Notes under the pieces: generated by a model
What the model was told of the DNA's origin: nothing
Database searches by the model: none
Seen by the model: only the letters and a program-made list of their open reading frames with translations
Part shown: piece after piece, positions 36,822 through 44,437 of the stretch
Layout: each line of letters opens with the position of its first letter
How positions within the stretch are numbered: position 1 is the stretch's first letter
Position numbers and translations under genes: made by a program
Assembly: GCA_040904785.1 (NCBI GenBank)
Contig: JBBDSV010000095.1
Location: 1-64,000 of the forward strand
DNA length: 64,000 nt
From: JBBDSV01 sp040904785
GTDB taxonomy: Bacteria > Actinomycetota > Nitriliruptoria > Nitriliruptorales > Nitriliruptoraceae
Direction: 5' to 3'

Positions 36822-38492
36822 TCACATCCGATCCGGCGCCGAAACACGCAACAGGCTGAGCGTGTTCGCCAACACCTGGCGCGCGGCAACCGCGAGGAAG
36901 TATCGCGCACGGGCGATCGTCACGGCAGCGGGATCGCTGCCGTCCTCCGCACCCTCGACGAGCACCCGACACTCCGTGTAGAAGCGGTGGAACGTGCCGG
37001 CGAGCTCCTCGGCGTACCGCGCCAACCGCTGCGTCGCCCGCAGCTCGGCGGCTTCAGCGACGACGAGCGGAAGCTGATCCATCATCGTGAGAAGATCGAG
37101 CTCCGCCGGATGCGTCAACGCACCGAGGTTGGCGTCGGCTGCCTCGCCGTGGTCGAACCCGCGCTCGTCAGCGGTCCGGATCAACGAGTTGATCCGCGCA
37201 TGCGCATACTGGACGTAGTAGACGGGGTTTTCCATCGACTGCTGGGCAACGACCGCGAGGTCGAAGTCGATCGCCGTATCGAGGCCCTGGCGCAGGAAGT
37301 GATAGCGCGTCACGTCGACACCGACCTCGTCGAGCACCTCGCCGAGGTCGACCGTCTCGCCGGAACGCTTCGACATGCGCACCGGCGTACCGTCGCGCAG
37401 CAAGTTGACGAGCTGGCCGATGCGAATCTCCACCCGCGCCGGATCGATGCCGAGGCAGGCCGCCGCACCGTGCAGACGAGCGACATACCCGTGATGATCG
37501 GCACCGAGCAGGTAGAACAGGCGGTCGGCGCGCGCCGCCTTGTCGCGCAGGTAGGCACAGTCGGCCGCGAAGTAGGTCGGCCGGCCGTCGGAGCGAACGA
37601 GCACGCGGTCCTTGTCGTCACCGTGCGCACTCGTCGCGAGGAACAGCGCACCGTCGTCTTCGTAGGTGACTCCGCGCGAAACGAGGTCGTCGAGCGTCGC
37701 GGTGATCGCGCCCGAGGCGTGCAGCCCGTCGCGCTCCGAGAACCACACGTCGTAGTGCACGCCCATGCGTTCGAGCACCTCCGCGATGCGCTGCCGCATC
37801 GCCTCGACGGCGAGCGTGCCGGTGCGTTCAACGTCGCCGAACACCTCGCGGCCGTGTCGCTTAGCCAGCTCGTCGCCGATCTCGGCGATGACCGCACCCC
37901 GGTAGTGCTCGTCGCCGAGCGTGCGTCCGGTCGCGGCGAATGCCACCGACTCACCGAACCGTCGGATTTGCTCGCCCGCGTCATTGACGTAGTACTCGCG
38001 CACGACCTCGTGCCCGCAGGCCGTCAGCAGTGCAGCCATCGCGTCACCGGTCGCTGCCCACCGTCCCGCGCCCACATGCAGCGGACCGGTCGGGTTCGCC
38101 GACACGAATTCGACGTTCACGCGCTCACGGGCGTCGCGATCGACGACGTGCGTGCCGAATCCCGCACCTGCCTCGATGATCCGTCGCACGAGCGCGGCGT
38201 AGTGGGCGGGCGCGTAGCGGAAATTGATGAATCCGGGCCCGGCGATCGAGACCTCCGCAACGGTTTCGGGCGCTTCGAGGTGCGCGACGATCTGCTCGGC
38301 GAGTTGCCGCGGCGGTTGACCGACCGGCTTGGCCAGCCGGAGCGCGACACTCGTCGCCCAGTCGCCGTGCGCGGCCTGCTTGGGCCGTTCGAGTTCCGGT
38401 TCGGTCTCGGGCAACCCGGCGGCGCGCAGCGCGGCACGCACCGACGCGTCAATCGCGCCGAGCGCAGGGTCGAGCCGGTGAGGATGCGACAT
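36822..38492 (-). CDS. argS: Arginyl-tRNA synthetase
   Basis: 556-aa class I synthetase charging tRNA-Arg. The HIGH-type loop is NPTGPLHVGAGRWAATGD, in which the second His is replaced by Ala; the KMSKS-type loop is VRMSKRSGETVDL. An N-terminal additional domain and a C-terminal DALR anticodon-binding domain (TQRLARYAEELAGTFHRFYT) are present. The open frame reaches further upstream through the tRNA gene, but ATG 38492 (MSHPHRLDPALGA) gives normal length. It is divergent from tRNA-Arg. Confidence 0.96.
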   Translation of the reverse strand: MSHPHRLDPALGAIDASVRAALRAAGLPETEPELERPKQAAHGDWATSVALRLAKPVGQPPRQLAEQIVAHLEAPETVAEVSIAGPGFINFRYAPAHYAALVRRIIEAGAGFGTHVVDRDARERVNVEFVSANPTGPLHVGAGRWAATGDAMAALLTACGHEVVREYYVNDAGEQIRRFGESVAFAATGRTLGDEHYRGAVIAEIGDELAKRHGREVFGDVERTGTLAVEAMRQRIAEVLERMGVHYDVWFSERDGLHASGAITATLDDLVSRGVTYEDDGALFLATSAHGDDKDRVLVRSDGRPTYFAADCAYLRDKAARADRLFYLLGADHHGYVARLHGAAACLGIDPARVEIRIGQLVNLLRDGTPVRMSKRSGETVDLGEVLDEVGVDVTRYHFLRQGLDTAIDFDLAVVAQQSMENPVYYVQYAHARINSLIRTADERGFDHGEAADANLGALTHPAELDLLTMMDQLPLVVAEAAELRATQRLARYAEELAGTFHRFYTECRVLVEGAEDGSDPAAVTIARARYFLAVAARQVLANTLSLLRVSAPDRM

Positions 38493-38701
38493 CACGAGTC
38501 CGAAGGATTGTCCGCGTCTGACGGCGTCGCCGCGGATCGAGTGCACGCGGCACGCGCCGATGCGACCGGGTGCGACGGTGGGTCGGCGCAGGGTAACCGC
38601 CGCGCGATCACTGCCGCATGTTGCGCAGCGCCAGACGCCCGAGGGAGGCTGACGAGGCCGTGGTACCGTGGCGCCCGCGTAAGCCAATTCACGGTTGCCG
38701 C

Positions 38702-38776
38702 GCCCCCGTAGCTCAGTGGATAGAGCACTGGCCTCCGGAGCCAGGTGCGTAGGTTCGATTCCTACCGGGGGTACCA
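38702..38776 (+). tRNA. tRNA-Arg (anticodon CCG)
   Basis: A full cloverleaf can be drawn: acceptor GCCCCCG/CGGGGGT, D arm GCTC-AGTGGATA-GAGC, anticodon stem CTGGC/GCCAG with loop CTCCGGA (anticodon CCG), four-base variable loop, T arm GTAGG-TTCGATT-CCTAC, discriminator A and an encoded CCA at 38774-38776. It decodes CGG, a frequent codon in this GC-rich genome, and is placed back to back with argS. Confidence 0.97.
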
Positions 38777-38858
38777 CTCGGCGGGACCGCGTGTCGTGGC
38801 TGCAGCGCGGCAACGGGCCGCTTCGACCACATGATCTCCGCGCGCACACGGGGTCGCC

Positions 38859-40364
38859 ATGACGACTGCACCGCCACCCTTCGACGGCCTCGATCGTTCC
38901 GTGTTCGAGCGCACACCGGGCGCGACCCACGACGTCCGTTCGTCACCCGTGTCCCATGTCGACGAGCGTGGGCGCGCGATCGCACCCGACCTTGTCGCAC
39001 TCATGGGCGAGACACCCCTGGTCGCACTCGACCGGCTGTCGCGAGGCGTCGGCCCGACGGTGATCGCCAAGCTCGAGATGCTCAATCCCGGCGGCAGCGT
39101 CAAGGACCGCATCGGCATGGCGATGATCGAGGCCGCCGAGGCGGCAGGCTTGCTCCAGGAGGGTGGCATGATCGTCGAACCGACCTCGGGCAACACCGGG
39201 GTGGGTCTGGCGATCGTCGCTGCACGCAAGGGGTATCGCTGCACGTTCGTCGTCCCCGACAAGGTCAGCACCGACAAGATCGCCCTCATGCGGGCATACG
39301 GCGCCGAAGTCGTCGTCTGCCCCACGGCGGTCGAGCCCGAGGACCCGCGGTCCTACTACTCGGTGTCGGATCGGCTGGCCGCGCAGCCCGGCGCGTTCAA
39401 GCCCAACCAGTACTTCAATCAGGCCAATCCGTTCGCCCACACGTTGTCGACCGGCCCCGAGATCCTGCGGCAGACCAATGGGCTGATCGACGCATTCGTA
39501 TGCGGCGTCGGCACCGGTGGGACGGCGACCGGCGTCGGGCACTACCTCAAGCAGCACAAGCCTGAGGTGGTCGTCGTCGGCGCCGACCCCGAGGGTTCGC
39601 TGTATTCGGGCGACGACATCCACCCCTATCTCGTCGAGGGCATCGGTGAGGACTTCTGGCCACCAACGTTCGATCCGTCGATCGTCGACGTGTGGGAACG
39701 CGTTTCGGATCAGGAGTCGTTCGCGATGGCACGTCGATGCACGCGCGAGGAAGGCATCCTCGTGGGTGGCTCCGGCGGTACCGCGCTGGTGGCGGCTCTG
39801 CGCTACGCGAAGACCCAACCCGACGACGCGACGATCGTCGTGCTGTTGCCCGACTCGGGACGCGGCTACCTCACGAAGTTGTACGACGAGACGTGGCTGG
39901 CAGAGCACGGGATCGTCGACCTGCCGGCGAAATCGTCGGCTTCGCGGGTTGGTGAGGTGCTCGCCGCCAAGCGGGCCGACGGCGGCACCGGCGAGTTGCC
40001 CCCGCTGGTCCACCTCCACCCGGGTGAGACCGTCGCCCAGGCGATCCAATTGCTCAAGGAATACGGCGTGTCTCAGATGCCGGTGTTCGCCGACGGCGTG
40101 CACGACCGGGCGCGCGCCGAGGACGTGCTCGGATCCGTGCGTGAGAACGCCCTGCTCGACGCGGCGCTTCGCGATCCGGAGGCGATGACCCGTCCCATCC
40201 ACGACGTCCTCCAGCCACCGCTGCCGACAGTGTCGACCGACAACGGGCTCCACGACGTCCTGGCTGCCTTGACGTCCGGGGCCCCCGCGGTGCTCGTGGC
40301 CGACGATGGCACGGCACTCGGCGTGCTGACCCGTGCCGACGTCCTCGCCTATCTCGCGGGCTGA
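38859..40364 (+). CDS. cbs: Cystathionine beta-synthase
   Basis: 501 aa. Condenses homocysteine and serine into cystathionine. The PLP lysine is in KLEMLNPGGSVKDRIGMAMI, with EPTSGNTGVGLAIVAA and the phosphate-binding GVGTGGTATGVGHYL. The C-terminal ~130 residues form a CBS pair (LHPGETVAQAIQLLKEYGVS onward, then PTVSTDNGLHDVLAALT), usually an adenosyl-ligand sensor. A short unusual N-terminal extension of about 40 residues precedes the core. It is followed by the gamma-lyase, making a reverse transsulfuration pair. Confidence 0.93.
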   Translation: MTTAPPPFDGLDRSVFERTPGATHDVRSSPVSHVDERGRAIAPDLVALMGETPLVALDRLSRGVGPTVIAKLEMLNPGGSVKDRIGMAMIEAAEAAGLLQEGGMIVEPTSGNTGVGLAIVAARKGYRCTFVVPDKVSTDKIALMRAYGAEVVVCPTAVEPEDPRSYYSVSDRLAAQPGAFKPNQYFNQANPFAHTLSTGPEILRQTNGLIDAFVCGVGTGGTATGVGHYLKQHKPEVVVVGADPEGSLYSGDDIHPYLVEGIGEDFWPPTFDPSIVDVWERVSDQESFAMARRCTREEGILVGGSGGTALVAALRYAKTQPDDATIVVLLPDSGRGYLTKLYDETWLAEHGIVDLPAKSSASRVGEVLAAKRADGGTGELPPLVHLHPGETVAQAIQLLKEYGVSQMPVFADGVHDRARAEDVLGSVRENALLDAALRDPEAMTRPIHDVLQPPLPTVSTDNGLHDVLAALTSGAPAVLVADDGTALGVLTRADVLAYLAG

Positions 40365-40407
40365 CCACGAGCCTTTCCGGCACCATCACGACCGAATGGA
40401 GCGACCG

Positions 40408-41547
40408 GTGGACTTCGCCACGCGAGCCATCCACGTCGGCCAGGATCCCGAGGAGACCACCGGCGCGGTGACCGTGCCGATCTTCCAGACGTCGACGTAC
40501 GTGCAGGACGGCGTCGGTCGACACCGCGGGTACGAATACGCACGCACCGGCAATCCCACGCGTACCGCGCTCGAACTCTGCCTGGCCTCACTCGAAGACA
40601 CCGACGCCGCCGTGTGCTTCGCGTCCGGACTCGCGGCCGAAGACGCGGTGCTCCGCCTGCTCGCACCCGGCGATCGCGTTCTGCTGTCATCCGACGTCTA
40701 TGGAGGTACGTGGCGGCTGGCGACCCAGGTTCACGAGCGCACCGGCATCGGGGTCGACACCGCACCCATGGTCGATCTCGACGCGGTGCGGAATGCGATG
40801 ACGCCAGCAACCCGCATGCTGTGGGTCGAAACGCCTTCGAATCCGCGGCTCGACGTCCTCGATCTCGCCGCGCTCGCCGAACTGGCCCACGACCACGGGG
40901 CGCTGCTGGTCGCCGACAACACCTTTGCGACCCCCTACTTGCAGCGACCGATGGCGCTGGGCGCCGACATCGTCGTCCACTCGACGACCAAGTATCTCGG
41001 CGGACACTCCGACGTGGTCGGCGGTGCCGTGTGTACCGATGCGGCAACCGCCCAGCGCATCGCGTTCCTCCAGAACGCGGCTGGAGCCGTTCCCGGACCC
41101 TTCGATGCCTGGCTCACGCTGCGCGGCATCAAGACGCTGGCCGTTCGCATGGACCAGCACTGCGACAACGCGGAACGTGTCGCCGCCTTCCTCGATGGCC
41201 ATGCCGCGGTGACTGCCGTGCACTATCCGGGCCTGGCCACCGACCCCGGCCACGCGCTCGCGTCCCGCCAGATGCGCCGTTACGGGGGCATGGTTTCCTT
41301 CCGCGTCGCTGGGGGCCGTGACGCAGCCATCCGTGTCGCTGAGGCGACGGAACTGTTCTTCCTCGCCGAATCGCTCGGAGGTGTCGAGAGCCTCATTGAA
41401 CATCCCGGCGTCATGACGCATTCGTCGGTGGCGGGGACGGCGCTCGAAGTCCCCGACGACCTGCTGCGCGCGTCGGTGGGCATCGAATCGATCGACGACC
41501 TGCTCGCCGACCTCGACCGCGCACTCGCCATCGGCCGTGCGCAGTGA
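40408..41547 (+). CDS. Cystathionine gamma-lyase / gamma-synthase (Cys/Met metabolism PLP enzyme)
   Basis: 379 aa, fold-I PLP enzyme. The N terminus is DFATRAIHVGQDPEETTGAV, with ARTGNPTRTALE, SSDVYGGTWR, VADNTFATPYLQRP and the PLP lysine in VVHSTTKYLGGHSDVVGG; the end carries EHPGVMTHSS and LLRASVGIESIDDLLADL. Lyase and synthase cannot be told apart by motif. The cbs neighbour favours the lyase, which makes cysteine from cystathionine. I take GTG 40408, which has GGAG six bases upstream; ATG 40396 lacks a ribosome site. Confidence 0.92.
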   Translation: MDFATRAIHVGQDPEETTGAVTVPIFQTSTYVQDGVGRHRGYEYARTGNPTRTALELCLASLEDTDAAVCFASGLAAEDAVLRLLAPGDRVLLSSDVYGGTWRLATQVHERTGIGVDTAPMVDLDAVRNAMTPATRMLWVETPSNPRLDVLDLAALAELAHDHGALLVADNTFATPYLQRPMALGADIVVHSTTKYLGGHSDVVGGAVCTDAATAQRIAFLQNAAGAVPGPFDAWLTLRGIKTLAVRMDQHCDNAERVAAFLDGHAAVTAVHYPGLATDPGHALASRQMRRYGGMVSFRVAGGRDAAIRVAEATELFFLAESLGGVESLIEHPGVMTHSSVAGTALEVPDDLLRASVGIESIDDLLADLDRALAIGRAQ

Positions 41548-41591
41548 GCGCTCGCCGCACCAGGCCGATCGGCGTGATTGGCCGGAAACCC

Positions 41592-41619
41592 TTGACACCG
41601 CCGGCGAAATCGTTACCGT
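41592..41619 (+). promoter_or_regulatory. Sigma-A-type promoter upstream of whiB1
   Basis: TTGACA (41592-41597), 16 bases, TACCGT (41614-41619). The perfect -35 and a TAxxxT -10 make it one of the best promoter matches in the window. It predicts a transcript start near 41626 and a leader of over 200 nt before the WhiB ATG. Confidence 0.6.
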
Positions 41620-41843
41620 TCGGGCAGTAAGAGAAAGTGTTCACAAGCGCAAGCGCCACCGGAACCACCCATTACGGAGCATTGAGCCCCGCGGGGGGCA
41701 CCGGCAACACGAAACCCGACCCGACGAACATTGCTGCGGTGCGGCCGGGCGTGTCCGGACAAACCACCGGCCTGCGCACCCCTGTCGTCACCGTCCCGCA
41801 AACCGACCTGGGCCCCCGTGGCCATCACTGCAGGAGATCACCC

Positions 41844-42095
41844 ATGGACTGGCGTAGCCGCGCCGCGTGCGTTGACGAGGACCCCGAACTCTTCTTCCCG
41901 ATCGGTACGACCGGTCCTGCCGTGGAACAGGCCGATGCCGCCAAGCGCATCTGCGCTGGCTGCGCCGTGCGCGAGGAGTGCCTCGAATTCGCGATCGCGT
42001 CGAACCAGGACGCCGGTGTGTGGGGCGGTCTGACGGAAGACGAGCGCCGCACGCTCAAGCGTGCACGCCAGCGGCGTCGCCGGATGGCGAGCTGA
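41844..42095 (+). CDS. whiB1: WhiB-family iron-sulfur regulator, WhiB1-like
   Basis: 83 aa. Four cysteines that hold a [4Fe-4S] cluster occur in WRSRAACVDEDPELFFP and AKRICAGCAVREECLEFA, followed by the family turn GVWGGLTEDERR and a basic tail (RARQRRRRMAS). WhiB1-type proteins bind region 4 of the primary sigma factor and DNA, and respond to O2/NO. ATG 41844 has AGGAG eight bases upstream. The frame stays open upstream to a GTG at 41637, so an N-terminally extended form cannot be excluded. Neighbour pdtaS is convergent, as with whiB1 and pdtaS in M. tuberculosis. Confidence 0.93.
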   Translation: MDWRSRAACVDEDPELFFPIGTTGPAVEQADAAKRICAGCAVREECLEFAIASNQDAGVWGGLTEDERRTLKRARQRRRRMAS

Positions 42096-42129
42096 CCGCA
42101 CGCCCCTGCGGCAGGGCGTGAACACTCGG

Positions 42130-42162
42130 GCCTCACACGCACCGCACCCGCGCGTGTGAGGC
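42130..42162. terminator. Bidirectional terminator hairpin between whiB1 and pdtaS
   Basis: An 11-bp perfect inverted repeat, GCCTCACACGC and GCGTGTGAGGC, with an 11-base loop, centred between two convergent genes (whiB1 ends 42095, pdtaS ends 42172). There is no clear T-run, but position and stem strength support a shared terminator. Confidence 0.65.
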
Positions 42163-42171
42163 TTCGGTAGG

Positions 42172-43665
42172 TCAGTCCTCGTTCGGCGCCCGCGCCACAT
42201 CGTCACGCTCGGTACCGCGCCCGGTAGGCGGTGCAGCGATGGGCAGCACGATCTCGCAGACCGTTCCCCCTTCGGGCGCGGCGCGACGGATGTCGAGCGT
42301 GCCGCCCAGTTCGGACTCGACGAGCGTCGTGGCGATCTGCAGGCCGAGTCGGGCGCCCGGCTGCGGATCCCATCCGTCGGGAACCCCGACACCATCGTCG
42401 ACGACGCTGGCCCGCAGACGGCCTTCGCGCCGCTCGAGTTCAACTGTGATCGTTCCCCCGTGCTCGCCGAACGCGTGCTCCAACGCGTTTTGCACCAGCT
42501 CCGAAAGCACGAGCGCCAGCGGCGTCGCCACATCGGCCGGCAGTTCCCCGGCGCGGCCGACGACATCGACGTCGACCTGATGCTCGGGCGCGACGAGTCC
42601 GCTTGTGAGCATGGCGACCAACCGGTCGACGACCTTGTCGAATGCGACGTTCTGACGCGAATCCTGCGACAGCGTCTCGTGCACGAGCGCAATCGACGAG
42701 ATCCGCCGAACCGATTCCCCGAGAGCGTCGACGGCCTGCGGTTCACGCAACCGTCGTGACTGCAGGCGCAGCAGGGACGCGACCGTCTGAAGATTGTTCT
42801 TCACCCGATGGTGAATCTCCCGGATGGTGGCATCCTTGTAGAGCAGCATGCGTTCGTGGCGTCGCAGTTCGGTGACCTCGCGGACGAGCAGCAGTCCACC
42901 GAGCACCCGGTGGGCGCGCGTCAGCGGGATCAGCCGGCGCATCACGACCGTTCCCCCGACATCGATCTCGGCCTCACAGGGCTCACCGTCGACCAGAGAC
43001 GCAACAATGTCGTCGCCGTGCAGGTCGTCCTCGGCGAGGTTCCGTCCGACGAGATTGTCCGTGACTCCCAATCGCCGGAACGCGCTGATCGCGTTCGGCG
43101 ACGCGTAGGTGACCACGCCCGTCGCGTCGAGACGCATCATGCCGTCGCCGACACGAGGCGCGGTGTCTCGCTCGCGCCGTTCATTGGCGAACGGGAACGC
43201 ACCTTCGGTGATCATGTGCGACAGATCGTTGGCCGCCTGCAGGTAGGTCAACTCGAGCTGCGAGGGTGAACGCACCATCGACAGGTTCGCCTCGCGCGTG
43301 AGGACCGCGATGACGTCACCGTCGAAGAGCACCGGAACGGCGTCTTCGCGCACCGGCACGCCCGTCGACCAGTCGGGGTCGGCGTCACGCACGATCTCCG
43401 CCGTCTCGAATGCACGGGCGACCGCGGGCCGTTCGTCGGCACCGTACGACCGTCCGACGAGATCTTCGATGTAGATCGTCTGCGCCGTGTAGGGGCGCAT
43501 CTGCGCGACGACGGTGTAGGTGTCGCCGTCCTGGCAGAACAGCAGCAAATCGGAGAACGACAGGTCGGCCAACACCTGCCAGTCGGAGACCAGCGCATCG
43601 AGCGTGTCGACGGCCGCGTCGTGCAGCCCGGAGGGAACTTCGATGAGGTGGTGCAGCGACGTCAT
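42172..43665 (-). CDS. pdtaS: Sensor histidine kinase, PdtaS type (HisKA_2)
   Basis: 497-aa cytosolic histidine kinase. An N-terminal GAF-like domain (LADLSFSDLLLFCQDGDTYT) is followed by a PAS domain (MRLDATGVVTYASPNAISAF), then HisKA_2 with the phospho-acceptor in IREIHHRVKNNLQTVASLLR and an HATPase domain (LVQNALEHAF, VVDDGVGVPDGW, LGLQIATTLVE). It has no membrane helices. PdtaS phosphorylates PdtaR, an ANTAR RNA-binding antiterminator; no pdtaR is in the window. Domain order and the whiB1 neighbour match the M. tuberculosis locus. Confidence 0.92.
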   Translation of the reverse strand: MTSLHHLIEVPSGLHDAAVDTLDALVSDWQVLADLSFSDLLLFCQDGDTYTVVAQMRPYTAQTIYIEDLVGRSYGADERPAVARAFETAEIVRDADPDWSTGVPVREDAVPVLFDGDVIAVLTREANLSMVRSPSQLELTYLQAANDLSHMITEGAFPFANERRERDTAPRVGDGMMRLDATGVVTYASPNAISAFRRLGVTDNLVGRNLAEDDLHGDDIVASLVDGEPCEAEIDVGGTVVMRRLIPLTRAHRVLGGLLLVREVTELRRHERMLLYKDATIREIHHRVKNNLQTVASLLRLQSRRLREPQAVDALGESVRRISSIALVHETLSQDSRQNVAFDKVVDRLVAMLTSGLVAPEHQVDVDVVGRAGELPADVATPLALVLSELVQNALEHAFGEHGGTITVELERREGRLRASVVDDGVGVPDGWDPQPGARLGLQIATTLVESELGGTLDIRRAAPEGGTVCEIVLPIAAPPTGRGTERDDVARAPNED

Positions 43666-43675
43666 CGACGCCGCC

Positions 43676-44026
43676 TCATGTCAGGAAGCGTTGAAGCTGC
43701 TTGAGCTGCCGTGCCGGAATCGCGTCACGGATATGCGCGAATGCGCGGGCCTCGATCTCTCGCGCCTCGCTCATCGACAACCCGAGGGCCTCAGCAGTGT
43801 CGGACAGGTCGTGCGGGTGGCCGTCCTGCAATCCCATGCGCAGTTCGAGCACCTTGCGCTGCGTCTCGGGCAGCCGCTGCAACACCCGTTGCAACGGTCC
43901 CGCGAGCTGCGCAACCGTCTCGTCGGCTGCCGACGCACCGCTGCGGCCACCCGACGCCCGGGAACCACCACCTGCGCGGCGGCGGTCACCGCCGCGGCGA
44001 TCGTTGCGAGACCTGTCGGCATCCAT
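43676..44026 (-). CDS. Stand-alone sigma-70 region 4-like protein
   Basis: About 116 aa. The first ~40 residues are Arg/Gly-rich and probably disordered (RRGGDRRRAGGGSRASGG). The rest aligns well by eye with region 4 of primary sigma factors: LPETQRKVLELRMGLQDGHP, then a helix-turn-helix (DTAEALGLSMSEAREIEARA) and the end RQLKQLQRFLT, which parallels the SKKLKDYL end of SigA. It has no regions 1-3, so it cannot itself be a full sigma factor. In the recognition helix the arginines that contact the -35 element in SigA are replaced (SMSEAREIE against TRERIRQIE). It starts at ATG 44026 and lies directly upstream of pdtaS. Possible roles: decoy or partner for WhiB, or an anti-/co-sigma protein. 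Confidence 0.75.
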   Translation of the reverse strand: MDADRSRNDRRGGDRRRAGGGSRASGGRSGASAADETVAQLAGPLQRVLQRLPETQRKVLELRMGLQDGHPHDLSDTAEALGLSMSEAREIEARAFAHIRDAIPARQLKQLQRFLT

Positions 44027-44092
44027 GCAGATGAGCGTAGTGGCCGCGACGTCCAACGGCGGCGTGGCGGCGGGCGCAGACACCCAAGATGA

Positions 44093-44437
44093 TCAGAACA
44101 CGTCGTCGCGCGGCAGAAAGAGGTCGAAGGTCGCACGGTCGACGTCGACCGGTTCGATGGTGTGTTCGCCAGGAGTCGCTCGCACCGCACACAGGTAGCC
44201 GGGCGTACCGTCGATCCGCGCCTGGCACAGCTTGCAGGTGTTGTTGGTGATGCACGCATAATCGAATCCCAGATTGGGATCGACCTCGGCGCGCACCCAC
44301 AACAGCGCATCGAGGAACGTCATGCTCGGCTCGAACGGCACGTCGAACGTTTCCCACCACGAGTTCTCACCGCGGACGCGCCGCAGCTTCAGCGCGCATC
44401 GCGGCGAGGCACCGTCCGGCGCCGGCGGGGTGTTCAT
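44093..44437 (-). CDS. [2Fe-2S] protein related to the N-terminal half of succinate dehydrogenase/fumarate reductase iron-sulfur subunit
   Basis: 114 aa. It corresponds to the plant-ferredoxin-like N-terminal domain of SdhB/FrdB and stops where the [3Fe-4S]/[4Fe-4S] domain would begin. The cysteines are in YACITNNTCKLCQARIDG and then GYLC, spacing C-x5-C-x2-C-x11-C, one residue more than the usual x4. The N terminus is typical (LKLRRVRGENSWWETFDVPF, SMTFLDALLWV). It overlaps the flavoprotein gene (ATGA at 44434-44437), so the two make a minimal flavin plus [2Fe-2S] electron-transfer unit. The clean coupling argues against a broken gene. Confidence 0.8.
   Translation of the reverse strand: MNTPPAPDGASPRCALKLRRVRGENSWWETFDVPFEPSMTFLDALLWVRAEVDPNLGFDYACITNNTCKLCQARIDGTPGYLCAVRATPGEHTIEPVDVDRATFDLFLPRDDVF

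Noticed and set aside
36720..38711. A 663-codon open frame antisense to argS and lysA
   Set aside because: It is a mirror frame caused by GC-rich codon bias. It is Arg/Asp/His-rich with no domain, and both genes on the other strand are clearly real.
38777..38858. Integration site at the tRNA-Arg 3' end
   Set aside because: No integrase gene and no repeat of the tRNA 3' end elsewhere that I can see; cbs follows directly.
41548..41843. Riboswitch or attenuator before whiB1
   Set aside because: I could not draw a conserved aptamer or a terminator/antiterminator pair; only a long leader is supported.
44093..44437. Truncated sdhB pseudogene
   Set aside because: The frame is intact, the cysteines are kept and the stop/start overlap with the flavoprotein is precise, which a decaying gene would not be expected to retain.
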